A stretch of DNA of 64,000 bases from DTYU01 sp040757355 (lineage in GTDB: Bacteria; Bacillota; Desulfotomaculia; Desulfotomaculales; Ammonificaceae): NCBI GenBank assembly GCA_040757355.1, contig JBFLWY010000011.1:1-64000 (forward strand). Direction: 5' to 3'. Numbering within the stretch: position 1 is the first letter of the stretch; each line of letters opens with the position of its first letter. The notes beneath the pieces are model-generated. The model was not told where the DNA came from and made no database searches. It saw nothing but the letters and a program-made list of their open reading frames with translations. Below are positions 37,102-44,746 of this stretch, in pieces. A program made the position numbers and the translations under genes.

Positions 37102-38130
37102 TTACTCCGGCTTAGCCGGTGGTGTCCAATCTCTTCCCGTCACCCGTTTAAACGCGGCCCGGGCGTCCCGGCAGAACCAGCGGTAATCGGTGTATTCCCA
37201 CTCCGGGCGCGCGTGATTCCACTTGGCCATTAATTCCGTCCACGTTTCACCGGTTGCGTTTTCTGCTAAAAAAACTGCAAGGGTGAGATGCTTCTCTGTC
37301 ATAAGTTTGTCCCGGCCCCGGAAAACCTCGTTTCTCGCTTTGACATAAATCTCTGCAACTTCCTGGCTGGAGAGCCGGGGGTCTAACTCCAGCGTGATGC
37401 GCGGCGGCATATGGGAGTAATAACTTGTCGTAACCCTTGCCTTCGGCAGCAGCGGCACAGCGCCCGTCAAAACGAAAGCCACGGCCTGAGCCTCCTGCCA
37501 CCAGGGATAACGGGTTGTGAGCTTAGTTACTACCTGCTTTAAGTGACCGAGCGGGCTGTCCTTGTCAATCGGAACCCGGTGAACCCAATTATCTCCAGGG
37601 ACAGGGTAAGCCAGCGTCTCCGTCTGGTATTCGACCGGCCAAACAGGCCGTTCCTCCTCTGGGATGGTTGCGAGAGAAATAAACCAATCGCGTAAATCCT
37701 CCGGTTTATGTGGGAGCGGGACCTTTACATAGACAGTAGCTTTTCCTTTTTGTTTCTCAATCCAGGAAGGGACTTTGTCCAGTGGCAGCAGGTTCCCACC
37801 GAGCACCTTTTCGCGGAAGTTCAAAACCTCCGGGAGCCTGGCTGCTTCAGCGGCGATAATCTCAGACAAGACAACCAAACGGTGATCCGGGGGTATCTCC
37901 CTGGTTTCAACGCGGGAGCCTTTTGTCTGTTTCCGCGTGGAGGCTTTCTTGTGAATTTCAGCTTGCTTTCGGATAAAATCAAGTAAATCTTCGACGGCTT
38001 CTTGTTCATCTAAGGCGCTGTGGACATACCCCGCATAGCGTGCGACCTGCCAGAACTCCTCCCGGAAAGCCTGCCCCACCTTGCTTACTATGTACCGTTT
38101 TAAGTCGGCCTCGCTTTTGAAACCCTTCAT
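37102..38130 (-). CDS. Hypothetical element protein (342 aa)
   Basis: Not recognised. A soluble, mixed-charge protein with no signal peptide or membrane helix. Residues 1-130 are predicted helical and basic (SEADLKRYIVSKVGQAFREE; KKASTRKQTKG). The C-terminal half has several Trp residues and a repeated RP-WEYTDYRWFCRDARAAFK-like end. The ATG at 38130 follows AGGTGATAGCA. It is cotranscribed with int (22-nt gap) from the operator region at 38148-38230 and is probably part of the maintenance or lysogeny module by position only. Confidence 0.65.
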   Translation of the reverse strand: MKGFKSEADLKRYIVSKVGQAFREEFWQVARYAGYVHSALDEQEAVEDLLDFIRKQAEIHKKASTRKQTKGSRVETREIPPDHRLVVLSEIIAAEAARLPEVLNFREKVLGGNLLPLDKVPSWIEKQKGKATVYVKVPLPHKPEDLRDWFISLATIPEEERPVWPVEYQTETLAYPVPGDNWVHRVPIDKDSPLGHLKQVVTKLTTRYPWWQEAQAVAFVLTGAVPLLPKARVTTSYYSHMPPRITLELDPRLSSQEVAEIYVKARNEVFRGRDKLMTEKHLTLAVFLAENATGETWTELMAKWNHARPEWEYTDYRWFCRDARAAFKRVTGRDWTPPAKPE

Positions 38131-38147
38131 TGCTATCACCTGGTTTC

Positions 38148-38230
38148 ATTGTAACATTCTTTTGCTTTTAGAGTCAATAGCTAAAAATAAATTTAATGTT
38201 ACATTATAACGATGCTGTTACATTGTAATA
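38148..38230. promoter_or_regulatory. Divergent operator cluster with three TGTTACATT-type sites
   Basis: ATTGTAACATT (38148-38158), the palindrome AATGTTACATT (38195-38205) and the palindrome TTACATTGTAA (38218-38228) lie in the AT-rich gap between the leftward int operon and the rightward xre gene. They look like repressor sites of a phage-type switch. The XRE protein at 38278 is the obvious candidate ligand. Confidence 0.65.
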
Positions 38231-38277
38231 TATAATTAGAATTAGAAAACAAAAATCGTTATAAGGAGGGATGAACG

Positions 38278-38499
38278 ATGCTCAAGTTACGCGAAGAGCG
38301 GAAGAGGCGCGGCTGGAGCTTAGCAAAAGTCTGCGCGTTGACGGGAGGCATTGATCCCGGTGCACTGAGCCGATACGAGCGCGGGGTTTGGCGGGATATG
38401 CCCCCGGCCTGGCGGCGGAAGCTGGCTGAGGCGTTTCAGATGAGCGAAGAAGAATTATTCGCGGAGGAGAATGCGGATGAGCGAGCTGAAGCGCGTTAG
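38278..38499 (+). CDS. XRE-family HTH regulator
   Basis: 73 residues with a Cro/CI-type helix-turn-helix (LREERKRRGWSLAKVCALTG...GALSRYERG) covering nearly the whole protein. It probably binds the adjacent TGTTACATT operators. ATG after AAGGAGGGATGAACG. Its end overlaps the next gene. Confidence 0.85.
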   Translation: MLKLREERKRRGWSLAKVCALTGGIDPGALSRYERGVWRDMPPAWRRKLAEAFQMSEEELFAEENADERAEAR

Positions 38500-38671
38500 T
38501 TACAAACCCCGTGAAATCGCGGCAATGACCGGGCTTTCAAAGAGTTTTGTTTACCAATTAATTAACAGCGGTAACCTGCGCGCGGTGCGGATCGGGCGCG
38601 CGGTTTTGGTCCCGGCGGCGGAAATCGAGCGGCTACTAAAAAACGAAAACCCCGCTTCGGCGCGGGGCTAA
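38477..38671 (+). CDS. Excisionase-family DNA-binding protein
   Basis: 64 residues with a MerR-like winged HTH of the excisionase type (YKPREIAAMTGLSKSFVYQLI...GNLRAVRIGRAVLVPAAEIERLL). It may direct excision or regulate early genes. The ATG at 38477 is preferred by distance from GGAGGAG; the ATG at 38471 is possible. The last codons fold into a CCCCGC-TTCG-GCGGGG hairpin before the primase gene. Confidence 0.85.
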   Translation: MSELKRVSYKPREIAAMTGLSKSFVYQLINSGNLRAVRIGRAVLVPAAEIERLLKNENPASARG

Positions 38672-38687
38672 AGGGAGTTGTCTTACT

Positions 38688-40856
38688 ATGAGTGTAACAA
38701 ATTCCGAGGCAGTTGTAAAGCAGTTTGCTAACCTCTTTCGGGGTCGCACAGACGCTTACGGCGGTGTCAACGGCGTATGCATCAAGAAACCGGTAACGCT
38801 CGAGGTCTACGCGCGGCACCTGGCCGGGAAAGAAAGCATCGGCATTTACCCCTTGCTAAAAGATGGAACTTGTTGGTTTGCAGCGGGAGATGTTGACTGT
38901 AAAGACGACAGGGCCGCTGCTGCTGAGAAAGCCGGCAGGTGGAGAGACAAGCTTTACGCTCTTGGACTTCCCGCTTTCGTTGAAGTCTCAAAATCGAAGG
39001 GTTACCACGTCTGGCTTTTCTTCGCTGAACCGGTAGCAGCAAAAGACGCGAGGAGGTTGCTGGGGGGAGCCTGGAGAAAGGCTGTCGGTAACCCGCTACC
39101 TGAAATTTTCCCAAAGCAAGATCGGCTTAATGGCCAGGCTTACGGGAACTATATCAACCTGCCGTATTTCCCGCCTCATTCGAGGCAAAAAAAGCGGGTG
39201 ATGGTGGACGGCGGCAGGGTCTTGTCGCTGGCGGAGTTTTTAGACACCGTTGAGCGGATCACCCCTCGGCAGCTAAAAGCGGCACTTGAAAAACTACCGC
39301 CGGAGGAACTGCCGAAAGCGAAGCCTCAAACAGCAAAAAAACCGGGACGGGCGGACTTGTTACCCTGCGCGAAAGCGTTTATCGAAAGCGGCGTGGATTC
39401 CGGCTTCCGGCGGCCTGCGCTTTTCCGCCTCGCGGCGCATTGCCACAAGGCCGGTTACCCGCAGGAGATAGCAGAGGCTCTTATCCGCCAAGTGGACGGG
39501 GAAAACAAGCCGCCGGTAGCGGAGGAGTTTGGAGAAGCAGAATTGCTCCATCACGTCAATTCTGCTTATAGCGGAAAACAGGGAGTCGGCTACACCGGAC
39601 TTGGCTGCGACGACGACGGCTGGACGAGCCGCTTCTGCCCAGGGCGCGAAGGCTGCCCGGTTCACTCGAAGAAGCCGATTGCACCGGACGAAGAAAAGCC
39701 GCTGGCATTTCCGGAAGAAGGCTACTGCGGCATAGCAGCAGAATTCGCGGAGCTTTACTCTGAGTATACAGAAGTGCCAAAGTCTTTCTATTACTTCGAT
39801 TTTCTGACCTACCTGGGAACAATCGTTTCTCATCGTGTAACGCTTGAGAGCGAAATCAGGCCACAACCCCGGCTTTTTACAGTGAACCTCGGCGCAAGCG
39901 CGGAGACGAGAAAAAGTACCGGCTTGGACCTGACGGATCGCTTCTTTAAAGAAACAATCGAAGGTGACTTCACACACTACGGCCTGGGGAGTGTCGAAGG
40001 CCTGGCTGACCGATTAAAGCCTGATAAAGAGACAAAAGAAATCCGGCCTTGCTTGTTATTTCTTGACGAACTCAGGCTACTGGTAGACAAGTCGAAATTT
40101 GAAGGTTCGATCCTGCTGCCGATGCTGTGCAGCTTCTTCGAACGAAATACCTACGACAACACCACAAAAACACAGAAGGTCAGTGTCCGGGGAGCTTACG
40201 TCAGCCTCCTGGGTGCCTGCACGACCGAAACTTACGCGCAGATGTGGACGCCGGCATTTCTTAACATCGGCTTCACGAACCGTCTCTGGCTTGTAGCGGG
40301 TATGAGTAAAAAACGAATTGCACTGCCGCCGGTGATCCCGCAAGAGAAGAAGGATACGATCAAACAAAAGTTGGCTGGAATTCTACAAATGCTCACCCAG
40401 CGAGCGGATGTTGACGGCGTGTTCAGGTATTCGCTAACTGAGGAGGCGCTCAGCCTGTGGAAACAATGGTATGAACAGATGCCGCGAAACGTTTATTCCC
40501 GGCGGCTGGACGCATACGGCTGGCGGCTGATGATGTTGCTGCAACTGTCCCAAGGTTTGTTCCAGCCGATTGACGTTGACACAGTAGAGCGCGTTATCAA
40601 GCTGCTTGACTGGCAGCTTGCGCTGCGGGAGTTGTACGACCCGGTGGATGCGGAAAATCTGAGCGCAAAAATGGAGCAGTTGATCCTCCGCAACCTCCGG
40701 CGGCGGGGACCACTGACGAAACGAGACCTGCAACGCTTTACAAATGCAAGCAAGTACGGGATTTGGATTTTCCAGCAGGCACTCGAAAACTTGCAAAAAA
40801 ACGGGGATATCAGATGGCACAAGGCTTCCGGGACTTTTTACGCCGTCGAGAACTAA
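38688..40856 (+). CDS. AEP-type primase fused to a helicase-like ATPase (replication protein)
   Basis: 722 residues. The N-terminal part resembles the archaeo-eukaryotic primase domain of TOTE-type proteins: a metal-binding WFAAGDVDCKDD at about 62 and SKSKGYHVWLFF at about 102. A DUF3987-like ATPase follows, with a degenerate P-loop GASAETRKST (about 405) and Walker B LLFLDELRLL (about 450). It ends in a winged helix (RRRGPLTKRDLQRFTNAS). It probably primes and unwinds element DNA. The origin-like repeats immediately follow. Confidence 0.8.
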   Translation: MSVTNSEAVVKQFANLFRGRTDAYGGVNGVCIKKPVTLEVYARHLAGKESIGIYPLLKDGTCWFAAGDVDCKDDRAAAAEKAGRWRDKLYALGLPAFVEVSKSKGYHVWLFFAEPVAAKDARRLLGGAWRKAVGNPLPEIFPKQDRLNGQAYGNYINLPYFPPHSRQKKRVMVDGGRVLSLAEFLDTVERITPRQLKAALEKLPPEELPKAKPQTAKKPGRADLLPCAKAFIESGVDSGFRRPALFRLAAHCHKAGYPQEIAEALIRQVDGENKPPVAEEFGEAELLHHVNSAYSGKQGVGYTGLGCDDDGWTSRFCPGREGCPVHSKKPIAPDEEKPLAFPEEGYCGIAAEFAELYSEYTEVPKSFYYFDFLTYLGTIVSHRVTLESEIRPQPRLFTVNLGASAETRKSTGLDLTDRFFKETIEGDFTHYGLGSVEGLADRLKPDKETKEIRPCLLFLDELRLLVDKSKFEGSILLPMLCSFFERNTYDNTTKTQKVSVRGAYVSLLGACTTETYAQMWTPAFLNIGFTNRLWLVAGMSKKRIALPPVIPQEKKDTIKQKLAGILQMLTQRADVDGVFRYSLTEEALSLWKQWYEQMPRNVYSRRLDAYGWRLMMLLQLSQGLFQPIDVDTVERVIKLLDWQLALRELYDPVDAENLSAKMEQLILRNLRRRGPLTKRDLQRFTNASKYGIWIFQQALENLQKNGDIRWHKASGTFYAVEN

Positions 40857-41066
40857 GGTGTCGTAAAAAGTGTCGTAAAACCTTAGAGTGGCCTCAAAGC
40901 CTACAGACAAGCGGCTTCGGAGGCACCTTATATAAAAACAGGGGTGAATTTGGATTAGATTTGCAGTTAAATTATACCCCCCTACGTCTATATATATATC
41001 TTCAACTCTTAGGGGGACAAGGGATTGCGGTGTCGTAATGGTTTTACGACAGATTTTACGACAACG
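40857..41066. other. Putative replication origin: phased TGTCGTAAAA repeats around an AT-rich core
   Basis: TGTCGTAAAA occurs at 40859 and 40871 (12-nt phase). The reverse complement TTTTACGACA occurs at 41042 and 41054 (again 12-nt phase), with a further TGTCGTAATG at 41031. Between the two arrays lies an AT-rich stretch with TATATATATATC and inverted CCCCCT/AGGGGG. The 260-nt gap has no plausible gene and sits between the primase and a helicase gene, the classic place for an iteron origin. Confidence 0.65.
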
Positions 41067-41116
41067 GCTTTCGCGGCACCTAACTTTTTCCATAACTGGA
41101 AATCCGGGAGGCTAAA

Positions 41117-42676
41117 ATGATAACTCTTAGGGACTACCAGAAAGATGCGCTGCGGGCGGTCCTGGCGGCACAGAAGCGGGGGGTCACCCGGCCACTGATA
41201 GCTTTGCCGACGGGGACCGGCAAGACAATCATCTTTGCTGCGCTGGCGCGGCTTCTCGGGGCACGGGCGCTAATTCTGGCGCACCGTGACGAGTTGATCC
41301 GACAGGCGGTGGATAAGGTGCTGATGGTCTGGCCGGATGCTTCGGTTGGCGTTATCAAGGCCGATGAAAACGACTTCCGGGATAAGCAGGTGGTAGTTGC
41401 TTCAGTGCAGACGCTTTCCAAACCGTCCCGGCTGGAACAGGTGGCGCACCAGGATTTTAACCTGTTAGTGGTTGATGAGGCGCACCACGCGGTAGCTTCG
41501 ACTTACCGGCGAATTATGGACTACTTAATGTTTCTTGAGGGAGAACCGGAACGACTACTGTTAGGCGTGACAGCTACGGCCAGACGCGGGGACAGGGTTG
41601 GATTGGGGAATATTTTTGAGGAAGTGGTTTACAGCACCACCATCTTAACAATGGTCCGGGCCGGGTATTTATGCGACATTCGGGGTATCAGGGTAAGCAC
41701 CGGCGCGGACTTGTCTAAGGTGGCGACTCGGCGCGGCGACTTCGTGGAGAGCCAGCTTTCGCTCGCCGTGAATACACCAGAACGCAACGGGATTGTAGTT
41801 GCTGCCTATCTACACTATGCAGCGGGAAGAAAAGCCCTGGCGTTCACTGTGGACGTTCAACACGCCAAAGACTTGGCTATCGCTTTCAAGGAAAACGGCG
41901 TCGAGGCAAAGGTTATCTCCGGCAACACGCCAGAGGAGGAGCGCCGGGAAACGCTTCGGGCTTTCCGGCGCGGTGAAATTCAGGTGATAACCAACTGCGC
42001 CGTTCTAACTGAAGGCTATGATGAACCTTCGCTGGACTGCATCCTTATGGCCCGCCCAACCAAGTCCGCGACGCTTTACACCCAGTGCATAGGCCGGGGG
42101 ACGCGGCTTTTCCCCGGCAAGCAGGACTGTCTGGTTATTGACTTTGCCGACAACCGGCACGACGTTTGCGCGTTGCCGACACTCCTTGGTTTCGGCCTGG
42201 ACAGACTGACACGCGGCCAGTCTGTCCGGGAGGAGATTGAGGCGCAGGAGCGCCGGAAGGTTGTAAGGCCAATCTATGGGGTTAGTGCTGAGGAGTTTGA
42301 TTTACTCGGCAAGTCTGTTTTCCGGTGGATTCAGGCCGGGCACCAGTGGCGGCTTCCCATCGCACCACAGACTTATGCTGTTCTGTCTCCCGACGGGGAC
42401 AAGTACCGGGTCCTGTTGGTTGCCAGAGACGAAAGACCGCAACTTTTACATCCGACGGCTTTAACCATCGGATACGCGCAGGGTATTGCGGAGGACTATG
42501 CCAGACAGCACGGCAAAGCGTTCTCCCGGCGGGATGCGGCCTGGCGGCAACAACCAGCTACGGAAAAGCAGGTAGACTTACTCCGAAAGTTGGGGTTCAA
42601 CCCGACAGGTATCACCAAAGGACAGGCCAGCGACATTTTAGAGGAATTTTTTGCAAACCGGAGGCGGAGAGCATAG
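41117..42676 (+). CDS. DEAD/DEAH-box SF2 helicase
   Basis: 519 residues. Motif I ALPTGTGKTIIFAAL at about 32, motif II VVDEAHHA at about 118, motif III GVTATARRGD at about 150, and motif VI QCIGRGTRLFPG at about 318, then a C-terminal region of unknown role. This is a RadD/type III restriction-like helicase architecture without a nuclease domain. It should act with the primase in element replication. ATG after GGGAGGC. Confidence 0.9.
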   Translation: MITLRDYQKDALRAVLAAQKRGVTRPLIALPTGTGKTIIFAALARLLGARALILAHRDELIRQAVDKVLMVWPDASVGVIKADENDFRDKQVVVASVQTLSKPSRLEQVAHQDFNLLVVDEAHHAVASTYRRIMDYLMFLEGEPERLLLGVTATARRGDRVGLGNIFEEVVYSTTILTMVRAGYLCDIRGIRVSTGADLSKVATRRGDFVESQLSLAVNTPERNGIVVAAYLHYAAGRKALAFTVDVQHAKDLAIAFKENGVEAKVISGNTPEEERRETLRAFRRGEIQVITNCAVLTEGYDEPSLDCILMARPTKSATLYTQCIGRGTRLFPGKQDCLVIDFADNRHDVCALPTLLGFGLDRLTRGQSVREEIEAQERRKVVRPIYGVSAEEFDLLGKSVFRWIQAGHQWRLPIAPQTYAVLSPDGDKYRVLLVARDERPQLLHPTALTIGYAQGIAEDYARQHGKAFSRRDAAWRQQPATEKQVDLLRKLGFNPTGITKGQASDILEEFFANRRRRA

Positions 42677-42798
42677 AAGCGGCGTTAGCTGTAGTTGTCC
42701 TCCTGGTGGTCCTGTGGTTGTGTTCCTGGTTCGTAAAATAACGATAAGTTTTAGCAGGAATTCAAAAACGTTATGGCGAAATATGTAAGAGGTGCGAA

Positions 42799-43035
42799 AT
42801 GCTTCGAGAGATTGCGGACAAAAAAGAATTCAGCCGGATTCGGGTTTTATGCGACAGGTGCCAGCGGGCCACCGGAAGCGGGTGCCTATACTTCGCGTTG
42901 CCAGATGTTGAACAAGGGCTACGGGCTGTCGGCGCTGAGGCGGCTTGGCTGGAAACGAAGTATGGCGGGAGTTACAAAGTGATCAGGTGCCGGGAGTTCT
43001 CGCCGGGCGCTTTGCCGGCTATAGGTGAAGGATGA
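42799..43035 (+). CDS. Small hypothetical element protein (78 aa)
   Basis: Not recognised. It has a CDRC pair (about 19-22) and two further Cys that could bind a metal. ATG after AGAGGTGCGAA. Overlaps the next start. Confidence 0.6.
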   Translation: MLREIADKKEFSRIRVLCDRCQRATGSGCLYFALPDVEQGLRAVGAEAAWLETKYGGSYKVIRCREFSPGALPAIGEG

Positions 43036-43262
43036 TGGCGCGGCGGAAACTTGACCCTTGGGACGACACCATCCCGGAGCCGGAGCCTACTGCACCCCAG
43101 ACGGCGGGCGCAGGGGTTAGCGGGAGGACGTATCGCACCACGCAATTAGGCTACGAGTACATTTTAGTTGACGACCCAGAACTTAAAAGACATCTGGTGC
43201 AGGCGGGTTTCACGCTGATCAAACTGCCGGAGGGCGCGGAATGGCTGTTCAAAAAGGAATAA
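43032..43262 (+). CDS. Small hypothetical element protein (76 aa)
   Basis: Not recognised. A Pro/Ala-rich N-terminus is followed by a compact C-terminal part (YEYILVDDPELKRHLVQAGF) of the kind found as small phage accessory proteins. ATG after AGGTGAAGG. It overlaps both neighbours, so the operon is tightly coupled. Confidence 0.6.
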   Translation: MMARRKLDPWDDTIPEPEPTAPQTAGAGVSGRTYRTTQLGYEYILVDDPELKRHLVQAGFTLIKLPEGAEWLFKKE

Positions 43263-43762
43263 GCGCCGAGAAGCTTCTCCAAAATTTTCCGCAATGGTGG
43301 GCCTGGGCGCGAAACTTGGACGAGCAGGCGGCAGAGGACGTGGCCTGGGAGGGTTACAATGCTGAGCTGCAAGCGGTGTTTCGTAAGGTGGGGCTACCGG
43401 GGGACCCCACCGCAAAGCGGGCGATGAAGCTTTTGGAAATCAATGAGTTGCAGCGGATAATAAAGTTAACTGGTGAATTTGTTAGAGGGCTAACGCGGGA
43501 GGTGGAACAGCGAACCGTAATCGGGATGTGGAGGATGGGCAATGTCGGGGTGGATTGGGCGGCGCGGAGCGCGGGATTGACAATAGCGGAGTTGGAAACC
43601 ACCTGGAGCGACCTGGTTCGCCGATTGGAGGCGATATTAGTTGACAAAGGAATCACGCTGTTGGGACTGCGAGAAAGCAAGTTGGGGCTGCCTTTGCTGT
43701 TGGATAGACGAAAGCACGATTCCCCAGGGCGCGAAGGCGCAGACGTATCAAGTGAAAGATGA
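43241..43762 (+). CDS. Hypothetical protein, possible phage late-gene regulator
   Basis: 173 residues. Residues about 75-135 form helices with VIGMWRMGNVGVDWAARSAG followed by TIAELETTWSDLVRRLEAIL, resembling a sigma-region-4/RinA-ArpU-type HTH found just before terminase genes in Firmicute phages. This is a positional inference. GGAGGGCGCGGA ribosome-binding site. The last 122 nt overlap the next gene in another frame, which is unusually long. Confidence 0.6.
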   Translation: MAVQKGISAEKLLQNFPQWWAWARNLDEQAAEDVAWEGYNAELQAVFRKVGLPGDPTAKRAMKLLEINELQRIIKLTGEFVRGLTREVEQRTVIGMWRMGNVGVDWAARSAGLTIAELETTWSDLVRRLEAILVDKGITLLGLRESKLGLPLLLDRRKHDSPGREGADVSSER

Positions 43763-43841
43763 GGTGATAACGGTCATAACCAAATGTGCGGAGGGATGGT
43801 TTTGGAAGAATGAACCAGAAGCGGAAGTTGTTAGGAGGTAG
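43641..43841 (+). CDS. Cys-rich small element protein (66 aa)
   Basis: TTG start after TTGGAGGCGATATTAG. The N-terminus carries CWDC and GCLCC, so a zinc site is likely. The C-terminal part (VKDEVITVITKCAEGWFW) resembles small phage proteins seen near terminase genes. It overlaps the preceding gene by 122 nt; both frames look protein-like, although only one may be used. Confidence 0.55.
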   Translation: MTKESRCWDCEKASWGCLCCWIDESTIPQGAKAQTYQVKDEVITVITKCAEGWFWKNEPEAEVVRR

Positions 43842-43943
43842 GGGCGGGTCGAGTCCTTCCAGTTCTTGCCAGCGAGACCGGCGGCGCGGCTCCGCTGAAG
43901 CGCCGTCAGCAGAGGCCACTTTTCCGGAAAGGGGGGAGAACAT

Positions 43944-44456
43944 ATGCCACGCGGTGGGCACAATCGAAAACCGACCAAGTTAAAGGTCCTAACAGGGACG
44001 GCACGGCGTGACCGAACCGTTAAAAACGAGCCGAAGCCACAGCCGATAGCGCCGAAGCCGCCGTCCTGGTTGCCACGTCAGGCAAAGCGTTTTTGGAAAG
44101 AACACGCTGGAAGGCTGGAACGGCTTGGGCTTTTAACTGAGGTGGATGGGCCGGCCTTCGCATTATGCGCGGTGCATTATGCGGTCGCAGCTGAGGCTGC
44201 GAAGGCGCTTAAGGAGCAAGGCATTTTAGTCCCGGACCCGGAGCACCCGGCGGGCGAGGAACCGGCTTTGCGTAAGCACCCGCTGCTGTCGGTACTAAGG
44301 GATCATAGCGCAGCCTTTCGGGCTTATTCGCAACTGTTTGGCCTTTCGCCCAGCGACAGAGGGAGGTTGGATTTGCCTCAAGTTGAAAACGAGGTGGACC
44401 AGTTCGAGGAGTTTCTCCGGCGCGGTCAAGAGTTGAGCGAAAGGAGGCAACGCTAA
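43944..44456 (+). CDS. terS: Phage terminase small subunit, P27 family
   Basis: 170 residues with the P27-type N-terminus (MPRGGHNRKPTKLKVLTGTAR), a central helical AKRFWKEHAGRLERLGLLTEVDGPAFALC region and the C-terminal LGLSPSDRGRL-like motif (FGLSPSDRGRL). It recognises packaging sites for a large terminase, but none is encoded here, so a helper phage enzyme would be needed. GGGGGGAGAAC before the ATG. Confidence 0.88.
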   Translation: MPRGGHNRKPTKLKVLTGTARRDRTVKNEPKPQPIAPKPPSWLPRQAKRFWKEHAGRLERLGLLTEVDGPAFALCAVHYAVAAEAAKALKEQGILVPDPEHPAGEEPALRKHPLLSVLRDHSAAFRAYSQLFGLSPSDRGRLDLPQVENEVDQFEEFLRRGQELSERRQR

Positions 44457-44506
44457 TGGGTATCCTGGTTGAGTTCCACCTTTTTATCGGAGGCTGAATG
44501 GGGCAA

Positions 44507-44535
44507 TTGACAAAAACAGGGTGTCTTGGTATAAT
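44507..44535 (+). promoter_or_regulatory. Perfect-consensus sigma-A promoter before the capsid gene
   Basis: TTGACA, a 17-nt spacer and TATAAT, all matching consensus. Predicted start near 44542, immediately at the 5' side of a hairpin. Confidence 0.85.
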
Positions 44536-44539
44536 TGTT

Positions 44540-44740
44540 GAAACGGTAGCGGGGCGCAAAGCCGTTTCTGACAACCGAAAAACACTCCTGGCGGTGGACG
44601 GGGCGACAAGCCGCTGGAGGCGGATATTCGGGGACCCATACGGGCTTTCGCGGGGCGCGGGGCAACGATGGGTATCGGAGTATCCCTTTCCGGCGGCTTT
44701 TTCTTTTCCGCCGGAGACCAAAAACCAAAAACTGGAGGTA
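44540..44740 (+). ncRNA. Structured leader RNA of the capsid gene
   Basis: About 200 nt between the promoter and the capsid ATG contain perfect stems GAAACGG/CCGTTTC (44540-44568) and CCGGCGG/CCGCCGG (44690-44714). A repeated motif GGGGCGCAAAGCCG (44551) and GGGGCGACAAGCCG (about 44605) occurs between them. An in-frame ATG at 44498 exists but lies upstream of the promoter and gives a non-capsid-like extension. It may be a regulatory leader or a packaging-related RNA; no known RNA family was recognised. Confidence 0.5.
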
Positions 44741-44746
44741 GTGAAA

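Noticed and set aside
40859..41063. CRISPR array
   Set aside because: The repeats are only 10 nt, few, partly inverted and without regular spacers; no cas genes are present in the window.
42677..42741. Small hydrophobic peptide after the SF2 helicase gene
   Set aside because: The frame has a membrane-like sequence but no usable start codon or ribosome-binding site.
44498..44746. N-terminal extension of the capsid protein
   Set aside because: The extension starts upstream of the promoter, is not capsid-like, and a strong ribosome-binding site precedes the ATG at 44747.
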